A stretch of DNA of 5,279 nt from Gemmatimonadota bacterium (GTDB taxonomy: Bacteria; Gemmatimonadota; Gemmatimonadetes; Longimicrobiales; RSA9): assembly GCA_019689775.1 (NCBI GenBank), contig JADGGV010000313.1:1-5279 (forward strand). Reading direction: 5' to 3'. Positions 1 to 5,279 of the stretch are shown piece by piece (position 1 is the stretch's first letter; each line of letters starts with the position of its first letter). A model generated the notes under the pieces. That model had not been told where the DNA came from. It did no database searches and was given only the letters and a program-made list of their open reading frames with translations. The position numbers were made by a program, and so were the translations under genes.

Positions 1-60
1 GGGGCGGGGGGGCGGTTTTTTTTTTTATACCCCCCCGGCCCCCCCCCGGGGCGCCCCCCC
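1..60. other. Homopolymer-rich left contig end, probably unreliable sequence
   Basis: This stretch is almost entirely runs of single bases: G runs, eleven T at 16-26, then C runs of seven and nine. It does not resemble the balanced high-GC coding sequence next to it. It carries no gene, and I read it as low-quality or artefactual end sequence. The right end of the window has the same order of runs when reverse-complemented. Confidence 0.6.
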
Positions 61-76
61 GCCCGGGATGTTGCAA

Positions 77-90
77 GCGCGGTGCCGCGC
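77..90 (-). terminator. Short GC hairpin after the phospholipase gene, possible weak terminator
   Basis: GCGCGG (77-82) and CCGCGC (85-90) form a perfect 6-bp inverted repeat that begins 5 bases after the phospholipase stop codon. On the minus strand it is followed by TTGCAAC, with only two T in a row, so it is a poor Rho-independent terminator. The position is right for a transcript end, but the hairpin could be chance in such GC-rich DNA. Confidence 0.3.
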
Positions 91-95
91 CCATC

Positions 96-3000
96 CTACT
101 CCTCGGGCGGCGGAGGCAGCTCGGCCGCCGGGTCGTGCGGGCTCGCGGGGTCGCGCCGGGCCGCGCCGGGCGCGCTCGCCGGGCGCAGCAGCCAGCGGTA
201 GCGGGACACATCCTCGGCCGCGAGCAGCGGCGCGAGCCAGGACACGTCGACGCCCCCGGCACGGATCCGTCCCGGCCCTTCGATCGAGAGGTCGGTGAAC
301 CCCGCGGAGCGGTACATCTGCGCGAGGTCGGCCGCCGTCTTGCGCGCCGCGCGGTCGCCGTCGGTCGGCGCCTCGATCTGCACGAGCAGGTCCGGCGCCT
401 GGCGCGTGAGCGCGCGCAGGAAGGCGTCGCCGATGCCGACGCCCCACAGCCCGGCCGGCACGACGAAGTCGCGGGCATCCCAGCGGATCACGGTACGCTG
501 GCGGCCGTCCGCTTCGAGCGTGGTCTCGCGGGCGGCGAGGATCGCCGCCTGCACGCGAAGCGCCTGCACGGCCGGCGCGCCGTCGCGCGACAGCCCGATC
601 TCGAACGCCAGGAAGCGGTAGTCGTCGAAGTTCAGCGCCGGGCCGCGCGTCGCGCGGAGGCCGTCCCACGCCAGCCCGGCGAGCTCGGCCGGGTCGCCGC
701 GGAGCTGGCGGATGCGGGCGTCCGGGCGGGACTGGAGCCCGAACCGCGCCTCGAGGAAGTCGGCGAACGGCGCGGAGTAGAGCGGGCGCAGTAGCGGCCA
801 CCACTGGCGGAAGAGCGGCGCGCCGGTCCACCGGCCGAACGAGTTCATGATGCCGAGGTTCAGCGGGTGGTTGTGGTGGCGCTCGAGGTCGGCCAGGTGA
901 TAGAGCGCCTCCATGTGCCGGACCGCCTCGCGGAGGATCGGCCCGGCCGCCAGCAGCGCCGCCACGCCGTCCACGCCCGGCGCCGCGCCCTCGAGCGCCG
1001 CGACGTCGCGGTAGACCTGGCGCTCGAGCGCGGCCGCCTTCGGGTCGCGCAGCGCCCGCTCGAGCGCGGCCTGGGTCTCCGCGATCCGCGGAACCCGCTC
1101 GGCGAACCCCGGCGGCGGCGGCGTCCACTCGAAGCGCGCGCGCGCGAAATGCCGGGCGCAGCGCGCTCGCGCCTCCTCGGCCGGCTCGCCGGCATACCCG
1201 ACCTCCTCGCGGCCGCCGCCGACGAAGCGGAACGCCGACCGCGCCGCATGCAAGCCGAGCCGACGGTACGACTCCCACTGCGCCTCGTCGTAGAACTGGT
1301 CGCCGGTCGACTCGTGCGGAAACGCGGCGTTGCGGGTGCGATACTGGGCCACGTCCGCCGGCTCGTCGCCCACGAGCGTCGGCTTGAAGAGGAGGAGCAC
1401 GCCCGAGTCGCCGTCCGGATAGGTGATGTCTCCGGCGACCATCGGCTGGCGGGCCAGGCCGTCGGGGCCCGGCCGCAGCGGCGAGAGATCGATCGTGATC
1501 TCGACGCCGAAGTCCTCGCGGACGCGCCGGACGAGATTGCCCAGGTCGTCGAACGCCACGTCCGGGTCCGCGCCGCAGTCCGAGGCGACGATGTAGCGGC
1601 AGTGGCGCCGGATCAGCTCGTAGAGCGCCATGTTCTCGAAGTGCCCGCCGTCGGAGAGGTGCACGTCCGGTCCGGCGGCGCGCGTCAGGCCAAGCATCTC
1701 CTTGTAGAACGGCAGTCCGCGCGTCCAGCGGCGCGGGCGCCCCGTCCCGGGGTACCGCCACCACATCCCGAGGCGGAGGTTCAGCGCGGTCATGGCGAAG
1801 ACCGCCGCCGGGCCGAGCCGCACGGACCACGAGCCCATCTGCGAGTTGAACGCCGCGGCGGAGGCCGTGAGCGCATCCGCCAGGCTCACCACGCCGTCGG
1901 GTCTCGCGAGGGCGCCGGGCGCCTCCTGCGGCGACGCCGGCCATGCGCTCCACTCCCCGCCCACCGAAAAGCCGATCGGCGAGAAGACGGCGCTGTCCGC
2001 GCCCCGGTGCAGGTGCAGGAACTGCTCGTTCGGAGACAGGTCGTTCGCCGCGCAGCAGATCAGGTGCAGCGGGCGGGAGCGGCACTCGTCGAGCCGCACG
2101 TCGTCGCGCGGCTGGACCTCGCTCACCCGCTCGCCCGGGGCGCCGCTGGCGTGCGCGGCGCCGAGGAAGGCGCGCGCGATCCGCCCGCGGTAGAAGGCGT
2201 GCAGCCCGACCTCGTTCGGGTCGAAGGCGACGACGGCGAGCGCCGTGAGCGCGGCCGCCGCGGCGACCACCCAGCCGAAGTACGGAGCGAGCCGCAGCAT
2301 CGCGTACATCACCAGCACGCCCAGGAGCGCGACGAACGCGTAGGCGACGAGCTGCGGCAGACGCGGCCGCAGCAACGCGACGAGCCGGCTGCCGGCGGGC
2401 TTGTTCGGCTGCGGCGCGAAGAACCCCTGGAGCCGCGTCACGACGAGCGCGAGCGCGCTCGTCGACATGCCGCCGGCGACCCAGGCGACGAGCGCGGCGG
2501 CGTGGCGCTCGACCCATGCGGCGGCCAGCCACAGGCTCGTCACCACCAGCCACAGCGCGGCCAGGAAGACCAGCCGGCTGAGCACGCGATCGAGCGGCGA
2601 GCCGAGCCCGCGCCGCCCCGTGGCGGAAAGGATGAACCGGAGGACCACGAGGAAGACCGCGCCCGCCAGCCAGGCGAGCGGCGGGAGGAGCAGGAGACGG
2701 TCCCACGGCACCCGCACGCGCAGCACCGGATAGTCGGCGGCCGCGCCGAACGCGACGGTCGGCGACGCGAGAAGCAGCCACACGCCGAACACGACCGTGA
2801 GCGCGGCGATGCACAGCGCGGCGTACGCCCAGGACCACCCCGGGCGCCGCTCCTTTCGCCGCCAGACCGCCTCGGCGCCGAGCAGGACCGCCGTCGTGAG
2901 CAGGACCAGCGCCGACGCCGTGGCGCGCGCCCGGCCGACGTCGGCGGCGCCGCCGGCGAGCCAGCCGGTCAACCATTCCGGCGGCGCGAACATCGCCGCC

Positions 3001-3551
3001 GCGAGGACGAGCCAGGCCGCCACCGCAAGCGCCAGGAGCGCGCCCGCCGCCAGGAGCGACGGGGTCGTCGCGGCGAAGACCGCCGCCACCATGCGGCCCG
3101 TGTCGAAGCTCAGGATCCCGAGCGTCGGGTTCAGGAAGTTGCCGAACTCCCGGAGATGCCGGATCTCCGCCGGCTCGCTCGGCGACGCCGCGCCCGGCGG
3201 CGCATCGTCCACGCCCGGAAAGAGCCGGTCCGGGCCGTGCCACCGCCGCCACGCCGTCCAGAACCCGCCGATGTAGCCGCCGCCGGACACCGTCGACAGG
3301 TAATCGAAGCAGCCGAGGATCCCCCGCTCGGCCAGCCCCTGGAGCAGCCCGAGGTTGAACGTCGCGCTGCGGATCCCGCCGCCGGAGAGCGCGAGGCCGA
3401 AGAGGTCGCTCGGCGGGTCGCGCAGCCACCTCGCCCCGGGATCGGCGCCGCCGGGCGCCGGATGCACATCGCCTCGAGAGAGGTCCGGGATGGCCAGCTC
3501 GAGGCGGACGAGGTCGGCGAACGGGCGCGTCGCTCGGCGCTCCTGTGGCAT
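96..3551 (-). CDS. Multi-pass membrane patatin-like phospholipase, 1151 aa
   Basis: Predicted lipid acyl hydrolase of the patatin-like phospholipase superfamily (Ser-Asp dyad), expected to act on membrane lipids at the inner membrane; the substrate is unknown. Visible in the protein: oxyanion-hole SGGGIRSA at residues 56-63, nucleophile S89 in STVSGGGYIGG (a T replaces the first Gly of classical GxSxG), and the catalytic aspartate D634 in SDGGHFEN (633-640). FNSQMG (568-573) and PFYKEMLGL (614-622) fall in the same half of the fold. Between serine and aspartate lies a hydrophobic block at about 154-443 with some eight predicted membrane segments, for example near 211-229, 240-262, 284-309, 323-347, 398-418 and 424-443. 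Residues from about 700 to the end form a large soluble region I cannot assign; the tail is Pro/Glu-rich. The ATG at 3551 has GGAGG five bases upstream, and the next Met is residue 154, so the start is firm. It is much longer than plain patatins (about 300-400 aa). The family is confident; the substrate is not. Confidence 0.93.
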   Translation of the reverse strand: MPQERRATRPFADLVRLELAIPDLSRGDVHPAPGGADPGARWLRDPPSDLFGLALSGGGIRSATFNLGLLQGLAERGILGCFDYLSTVSGGGYIGGFWTAWRRWHGPDRLFPGVDDAPPGAASPSEPAEIRHLREFGNFLNPTLGILSFDTGRMVAAVFAATTPSLLAAGALLALAVAAWLVLAAAMFAPPEWLTGWLAGGAADVGRARATASALVLLTTAVLLGAEAVWRRKERRPGWSWAYAALCIAALTVVFGVWLLLASPTVAFGAAADYPVLRVRVPWDRLLLLPPLAWLAGAVFLVVLRFILSATGRRGLGSPLDRVLSRLVFLAALWLVVTSLWLAAAWVERHAAALVAWVAGGMSTSALALVVTRLQGFFAPQPNKPAGSRLVALLRPRLPQLVAYAFVALLGVLVMYAMLRLAPYFGWVVAAAAALTALAVVAFDPNEVGLHAFYRGRIARAFLGAAHASGAPGERVSEVQPRDDVRLDECRSRPLHLICCAANDLSPNEQFLHLHRGADSAVFSPIGFSVGGEWSAWPASPQEAPGALARPDGVVSLADALTASAAAFNSQMGSWSVRLGPAAVFAMTALNLRLGMWWRYPGTGRPRRWTRGLPFYKEMLGLTRAAGPDVHLSDGGHFENMALYELIRRHCRYIVASDCGADPDVAFDDLGNLVRRVREDFGVEITIDLSPLRPGPDGLARQPMVAGDITYPDGDSGVLLLFKPTLVGDEPADVAQYRTRNAAFPHESTGDQFYDEAQWESYRRLGLHAARSAFRFVGGGREEVGYAGEPAEEARARCARHFARARFEWTPPPPGFAERVPRIAETQAALERALRDPKAAALERQVYRDVAALEGAAPGVDGVAALLAAGPILREAVRHMEALYHLADLERHHNHPLNLGIMNSFGRWTGAPLFRQWWPLLRPLYSAPFADFLEARFGLQSRPDARIRQLRGDPAELAGLAWDGLRATRGPALNFDDYRFLAFEIGLSRDGAPAVQALRVQAAILAARETTLEADGRQRTVIRWDARDFVVPAGLWGVGIGDAFLRALTRQAPDLLVQIEAPTDGDRAARKTAADLAQMYRSAGFTDLSIEGPGRIRAGGVDVSWLAPLLAAEDVSRYRWLLRPASAPGAARRDPASPHDPAAELPPPPEE

Positions 3552-3570
3552 GGCTGCCTCCGTGCGGAGG
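3552..3570 (-). promoter_or_regulatory. Shine-Dalgarno of the phospholipase gene, inside a perfect hairpin
   Basis: On the minus strand GGAGG (3561-3557) lies 5 bases before the ATG and fixes the start. It is also one arm of a perfect inverted repeat, CCTCCG (minus strand 3570-3565) and CGGAGG (3562-3557), separated by two bases. In the mRNA this could fold with a four-base loop and hide the ribosome binding site. The pairing is seen directly; translational control is inference. Confidence 0.6.
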
Positions 3571-3581
3571 AGAGGCGGCAG

Positions 3582-3599
3582 GCCGGCTTACGCGCCGGC
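3582..3599 (-). promoter_or_regulatory. Leader hairpin upstream of the phospholipase gene
   Basis: GCCGGC (3582-3587) and GCCGGC (3594-3599) pair as a 6-bp stem with a six-base loop, just upstream of the hairpin that covers the Shine-Dalgarno sequence. If transcription starts near 3646 this lies in the 5' untranslated leader. No T-run follows it, so it is not an obvious attenuator. It may be chance in GC-rich DNA. Confidence 0.3.
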
Positions 3600-3640
3600 A
3601 CTATCGACGTGGGGTGCTGGACTGCGGAACGACAACGGAT

Positions 3641-3681
3641 GGGACGTCCCCAACTATGAATCGGCGGACCGCCGGACGCAA
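3641..3681 (-). promoter_or_regulatory. Candidate promoter with two palindromes, phospholipase gene
   Basis: On the minus strand TTGCGT (3681-3676) and CATAGT (3658-3653) are 17 bases apart, matching sigma-70 -35 and -10 consensus at 3/6 and 4/6 positions. A palindrome with arms CGGCGG and CCGCCG around one base (3662-3674) fills the spacer. A perfect 10-bp palindrome, GGGACGTCCC (3641-3650), sits where transcription would start. Both are placed as repressor operators might be. The promoter match is weak and the implied leader would be about 95 bases. Confidence 0.3.
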
Positions 3682-3768
3682 CGCCCGGCCGCGGGCGTCC
3701 CCGTGCGTGCATCCGGGGACGGGCCGGCGCGCCCCTCCGATCCGCCGAAACGAGGAGCGAAAGCACAC

Positions 3769-3799
3769 GAGCCCGACCCCCCTGAAGAGGATCGGGCTC
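3769..3799 (-). terminator. Likely terminator of the cold shock gene
   Basis: GAGCCCGA (3769-3776) and TCGGGCTC (3792-3799) form a perfect 8-bp stem, with an inner CCT/AGG pairing in the loop. It starts 33 bases after the cold shock stop codon. On the minus strand the hairpin is followed by GTGTGCTTTCG, a weak T-tract, so termination may be partial or Rho-assisted. Confidence 0.55.
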
Positions 3800-3832
3800 C
3801 CACCGTCCATCACGGCCCGAAGGCCGCGCCGC

Positions 3833-4042
3833 TCAGCCCACGCGCGTGACGTTCTCCGCCGCCGGCCCCTTCTGGCCCTGCACGACGTCGAACTCGACCC
3901 GCTCGCCCTCGGTCAGCGACTTGAAGCCGTTGCCCTGGATCGCGGAATGATGGACGAAGCAGTCCTTCGAGCCGTCGGCCGGCGTGATGAAGCCGAACCC
4001 CTTGCTGTCGTTGAACCACTTCACGGTGCCCTTGGTACGCAT
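3833..4042 (-). CDS. CspA-family cold shock protein, 69 aa
   Basis: Small single-domain RNA/ssDNA-binding protein of the cold shock (CSD, OB-fold) family. Members act in the cytoplasm as RNA chaperones, melting secondary structure and aiding translation or antitermination. The 69 residues span the usual family length. RNP-1 is KGFGFIT at residues 14-20, and RNP-2 is DCFVHHS at 27-33, with Cys28 where many members have Val or Leu. The aromatic face W9, F10, F16, F18, F29, H31 and H32 is present, followed by the family's FKSLTEGERVEF segment (40-51) and a Gly-Pro-Ala-Ala-Glu-Asn-Val ending. The ATG at 4042 has GAGGAG at 4054-4049, six bases upstream. The frame stays open far upstream, but that sequence is not protein-like, so this start is right. 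It sits between two terminators and is probably monocistronic. Cold induction cannot be judged from sequence alone. Confidence 0.97.
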   Translation of the reverse strand: MRTKGTVKWFNDSKGFGFITPADGSKDCFVHHSAIQGNGFKSLTEGERVEFDVVQGQKGPAAENVTRVG

Positions 4043-4150
4043 ACCGTACTCCTCGTTGGTGTTGGATGACGTCGAGGTCCGGTATCTCCGCACCAATCCA
4101 TCATCGCACGCGGCGGCGCGTTCGGCCGCCGATCCGCGTGAGCCTGCAAG
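4043..4150 (-). promoter_or_regulatory. Leader and promoter region of the cold shock gene
   Basis: This stretch runs from the upstream terminator to the ATG and must hold the promoter and 5' leader of the cold shock gene. I see no convincing -35/-10 pair. GAGGAG (4049-4054) is the ribosome binding site. Directly before it CACCAA (minus strand 4061-4056) can pair with TTGGTG (minus strand 4096-4091) across about 29 bases. Known cspA-type genes often have structured regulatory leaders; a similar role here is inference. Confidence 0.4.
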
Positions 4151-4186
4151 AAAAAAACGGACCGGGCCGAGAGCGCCCAGTCCGTT
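4151..4186 (-). terminator. Strong intrinsic terminator between hypothetical and cold shock genes
   Basis: AACGGAC (4156-4162) pairs with GTCCGTT (4180-4186), and GGGC (4164-4167) with GCCC (4175-4178). One C/A mismatch separates the two helices and the loop has seven bases. On the minus strand the stem runs into seven T (4157-4151, partly shared with the stem), then CTTGC. The other strand lacks a T-run, so the direction is clear. It should end transcripts from the hypothetical gene upstream and insulate the cold shock gene. Confidence 0.85.
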
Positions 4187-4456
4187 CGTTCTGGTCGTGC
4201 GCGCCGCGGGGCGGCGAGCACGTAGTCTCACGCAGACCACCAATGTAATCGAAGCACGGTCGGCGCGCAATGGGCCTGGTGGCGACGGCCTGAGCCGGCG
4301 GGCGGCAGCGCGCGGCCGTGTGTCCGGCGGGGCGTCCGGCCGCGTGTGGGGCGATGCGGCGTGCCCGCAGCGCGCCCGCACCCGTCGACGCGGTGTGCCC
4401 GCACGCGTGGACGCGGCCGCACGGCGCAGCGGCCGCATGGGGCGCGGCGCCGGAGC
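4187..4456. other. GC-rich non-coding stretch downstream of the hypothetical gene
   Basis: No convincing gene is seen here. The stretch is rich in GCGGCCGC-type words, with two exact copies at 4413-4420 and 4429-4436, and GTGCCCGCA occurs at 4361-4369 and 4395-4403. It lies between the repeat-bearing gene end and the terminator. In the frame of the hypothetical gene it stays open to a TGA at 4101-4103, passing through the terminator, and reads as Ala/Gly/His/Arg-rich. It may be decayed repeat or former coding sequence. Confidence 0.4.
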
Positions 4457-4600
4457 CGTCGGCCTCGTGGGTGGCGACGGCGTTGTCGCAAGCGCCGACC
4501 TAGTCGGTAGCGTCGGCCTCGCCGCTCGCGTCGGCCTCGTCGGTGGCACCGGCGTCGTAGATGTCGCCGGTGTCGAAGACGTCGTCGGTACTGATGCCGG
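4457..4600 (-). repeat. 18-bp degenerate tandem repeat, eight units, spanning a stop codon
   Basis: Eight consecutive 18-bp units start at 4457, 4475, 4493, 4511, 4529, 4547, 4565 and 4583. The + strand core CGTCGGCCTCG is exact in the units at 4457, 4511 and 4529. Unit 4457 matches unit 4529 at 17/18 positions, unit 4511 at 15/18, unit 4493 at 14/18 and unit 4475 at 12/18; the units from 4547 on are weaker. Each unit encodes six residues on the minus strand, with Asp, Glu or Asn mostly at position six. The gene's TAG stop lies in unit 4493, so three units fall wholly or partly after the stop. Confidence 0.75.
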
Positions 4601-5006
4601 CGTCGTCGGCGCTCCCGCGGCCGCGGGCGGGCGGACGCCCGGCGTCGGGGCCGGTATAGTCGTGCTCGTGCGTGCGCCGGTGCACGTAGAGCAGCGCATC
4701 GACGATCGCGGGGATCTGGTCGGCCGCGAATTCGGCGACGAGCGCCATGGCGCGGTCCACGCCCGGGCCGACGCGGAACAGCTCGATCTTCGGGCCGAGC
4801 GGCCAGGCCCGAAAGTACCACGCGCCGGTGCGTCCGGCGCGGAAGTCCTCGATCGTGCCGCGCATCGGCACGAGCCAGCTCTCGGGTCTGGGGACCGGAA
4901 GCCCACCGGAGAGCTGCTCCGGCGCCTCCGGATCCCACGTGATCGGCTTCCAAACCACGCGCTCGAGGTGCGCGCTGAACCCGCCTTCAGGTCCGCCGTG
5001 CGGCAT
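4500..5006 (-). CDS. Hypothetical protein with acidic hexapeptide-repeat tail, 168 aa
   Basis: I do not recognise this protein. Residues 1-118 look like a folded domain: a Trp/Pro-rich first half with VVWKPITWDPEAPE (17-30) and GAWYFRAWPLGPKIELFRVG (61-80), then a helix-like stretch at about 83-110 (AMALVAEFAADQIPAIVDALLYVHRR). Residues 119-133 are a Pro/Arg/Gly linker. From 134 the chain is acidic and built of six-residue units such as TGDIYD, AGATDE and ADASGE. There is no signal peptide or membrane segment, so it is probably cytoplasmic. The ATG at 5006 has GGAG seven bases upstream. The TAG stop replaces what is GAG in the same position of neighbouring units, and repeat units continue in frame after it, so the protein may be truncated. 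It is transcribed alone and ends at the terminator at 4151-4186. Evidence that it is real: a proper ribosome binding site, ordinary amino-acid composition and a hydrophobic core pattern. Confidence 0.72.
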   Translation of the reverse strand: MPHGGPEGGFSAHLERVVWKPITWDPEAPEQLSGGLPVPRPESWLVPMRGTIEDFRAGRTGAWYFRAWPLGPKIELFRVGPGVDRAMALVAEFAADQIPAIVDALLYVHRRTHEHDYTGPDAGRPPARGRGSADDAGISTDDVFDTGDIYDAGATDEADASGEADATD

Positions 5007-5015
5007 GGTGCGACT

Positions 5016-5091
5016 CCGGCCCAGGTGACTTCCGAGCGTACTCGTTTACAAGTCAACGATTTGCGGGGCTCGATCGTGTCACCTGGCCCGG
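5016..5091 (-). promoter_or_regulatory. Inverted repeat bracketing the probable promoter of the hypothetical gene
   Basis: CCGGC followed by CCAGGTGAC (5016-5029) is mirrored by GTCACCTGG followed by CCCGG (5078-5091), 13 of 14 positions pairing, with 48 bases between. The enclosed segment is the most AT-rich part of the area and on the minus strand contains TTGACT (5056-5051), five of six bases of a sigma-70 -35 element. No good -10 is visible at the usual spacing. The near arm ends about ten bases from the ATG and borders the Shine-Dalgarno sequence. Paired operator sites are one reading. Confidence 0.45.
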
Positions 5092-5279
5092 GCGGCTGGC
5101 GGCGTGGAGCACCGGTCGGGGTCGGCGTGGCTGGAAACCGCGGGCGAGCGCCAGCGTGGAGGATCCGCCCCCTCGAGCGGCGCCGGGACGAACGCCGGCG
5201 CCCCCCCCCACCCGCGGGCGGGGGGGCGGGGGGCTGGCCGGCGGGGGGGGGGGTGTTTTTAAAAAAAGAAGCGGGCCCC
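5092..5279. other. Right contig end: no gene seen, one GC hairpin, homopolymer runs
   Basis: No open frame with protein-like composition is seen. GGCGCCGG (5179-5186) and CCGGCGCC (5195-5202) form a perfect 8-bp stem with an eight-base loop. Beyond it the sequence breaks into long C, G, T and A runs that look like unreliable end sequence. The stretch 5092-5178 could be the edge of a gene or regulatory DNA continuing outside the window. Confidence 0.45.

Noticed and set aside
25..3429. 1134-codon open frame on the same strand as the phospholipase, in another frame
   Set aside because: It is dominated by Arg, Gly, Pro and Ala with no recognisable motif. The patatin motifs and membrane segments are all in the other frame, and this frame runs into the homopolymer end.
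867..3659. 930-codon open frame antisense to the phospholipase gene
   Set aside because: It is extremely Arg/Glu/Ala-rich, has no domain motif, and is explained by the high third-position GC of the real gene on the opposite strand.
4413..4436. Two GCGGCCGC words as a possible functional site pair
   Set aside because: Self-complementary 8-mers of this kind are expected often in DNA this rich in G and C; no spacing or context supports a function.
4457..4600. CRISPR-like array
   Set aside because: The units are contiguous 18-bp degenerate repeats with no unique spacers, and they encode a protein tail.
4228..4953. 241-codon Arg-rich frame overlapping the hypothetical gene
   Set aside because: Its strings of Arg and Gly are a frame-shifted reading of the 18-bp GC-rich repeat; there is no ribosome binding site and no folded-domain character.
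4043..5056. In-frame N-terminal extension of the cold shock protein (407 codons in total)
   Set aside because: It crosses the intrinsic terminator and overlaps the hypothetical gene in a different frame with Thr/Pro/Arg-rich nonsense. The cold shock ATG has its own good ribosome binding site and the family has about 70 residues.
5016..5091. Miniature transposable element with 14-bp terminal inverted repeats
   Set aside because: At 76 bp it is too short, no flanking target duplication is visible, and it holds the promoter area of a gene.

Overview
This is a very GC-rich window with three genes, all on the minus strand. In transcription order they are a hypothetical protein with an acidic repeat tail (5006 to 4500), a CspA-family cold shock protein (4042 to 3833), and a 1151-residue membrane-embedded patatin-like phospholipase (3551 to 96). 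G/C dominates third codon positions, and each gene has a GGAG-type Shine-Dalgarno sequence 5 to 7 bases before an ATG. This fits a high-GC bacterium, probably Gram-negative. The cold shock protein carries DCFVHHS at its second RNA-binding motif, but I cannot fix the phylum from these genes. The window looks like a whole short contig, since both ends collapse into homopolymer runs that are probably unreliable.

Layout from right to left, following transcription. Positions 5279 to about 5203 are homopolymer-rich, and 5202-5092 shows only a GC hairpin. A 14-bp inverted repeat with one mismatch (5016-5029 and 5078-5091) brackets the probable promoter of the hypothetical gene. That gene has a unique domain of about 120 residues and a tail built on an 18-bp/6-codon tandem repeat. 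The repeat continues past the TAG stop: a unit downstream of the stop is 17/18 identical to one inside the gene. A strong intrinsic terminator at 4151-4186 then separates it from the cold shock gene, which has a leader of about 100 bases and its own likely terminator at 3769-3799. A 281-bp intergenic region with several palindromes leads to the phospholipase gene. Its Shine-Dalgarno sequence lies in one arm of a perfect hairpin.

The three genes are spaced and separated by terminators, so they are most likely independent transcription units rather than one pathway. The phospholipase has the oxyanion-hole glycines, nucleophile serine and DGG aspartate of patatins. Its catalytic domain is interrupted by a hydrophobic multi-pass block, and a C-terminal region of about 450 residues remains unassigned. 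I see no convincing new multi-gene system. The observation most worth following is the in-frame repeat that crosses the stop codon of the hypothetical gene.
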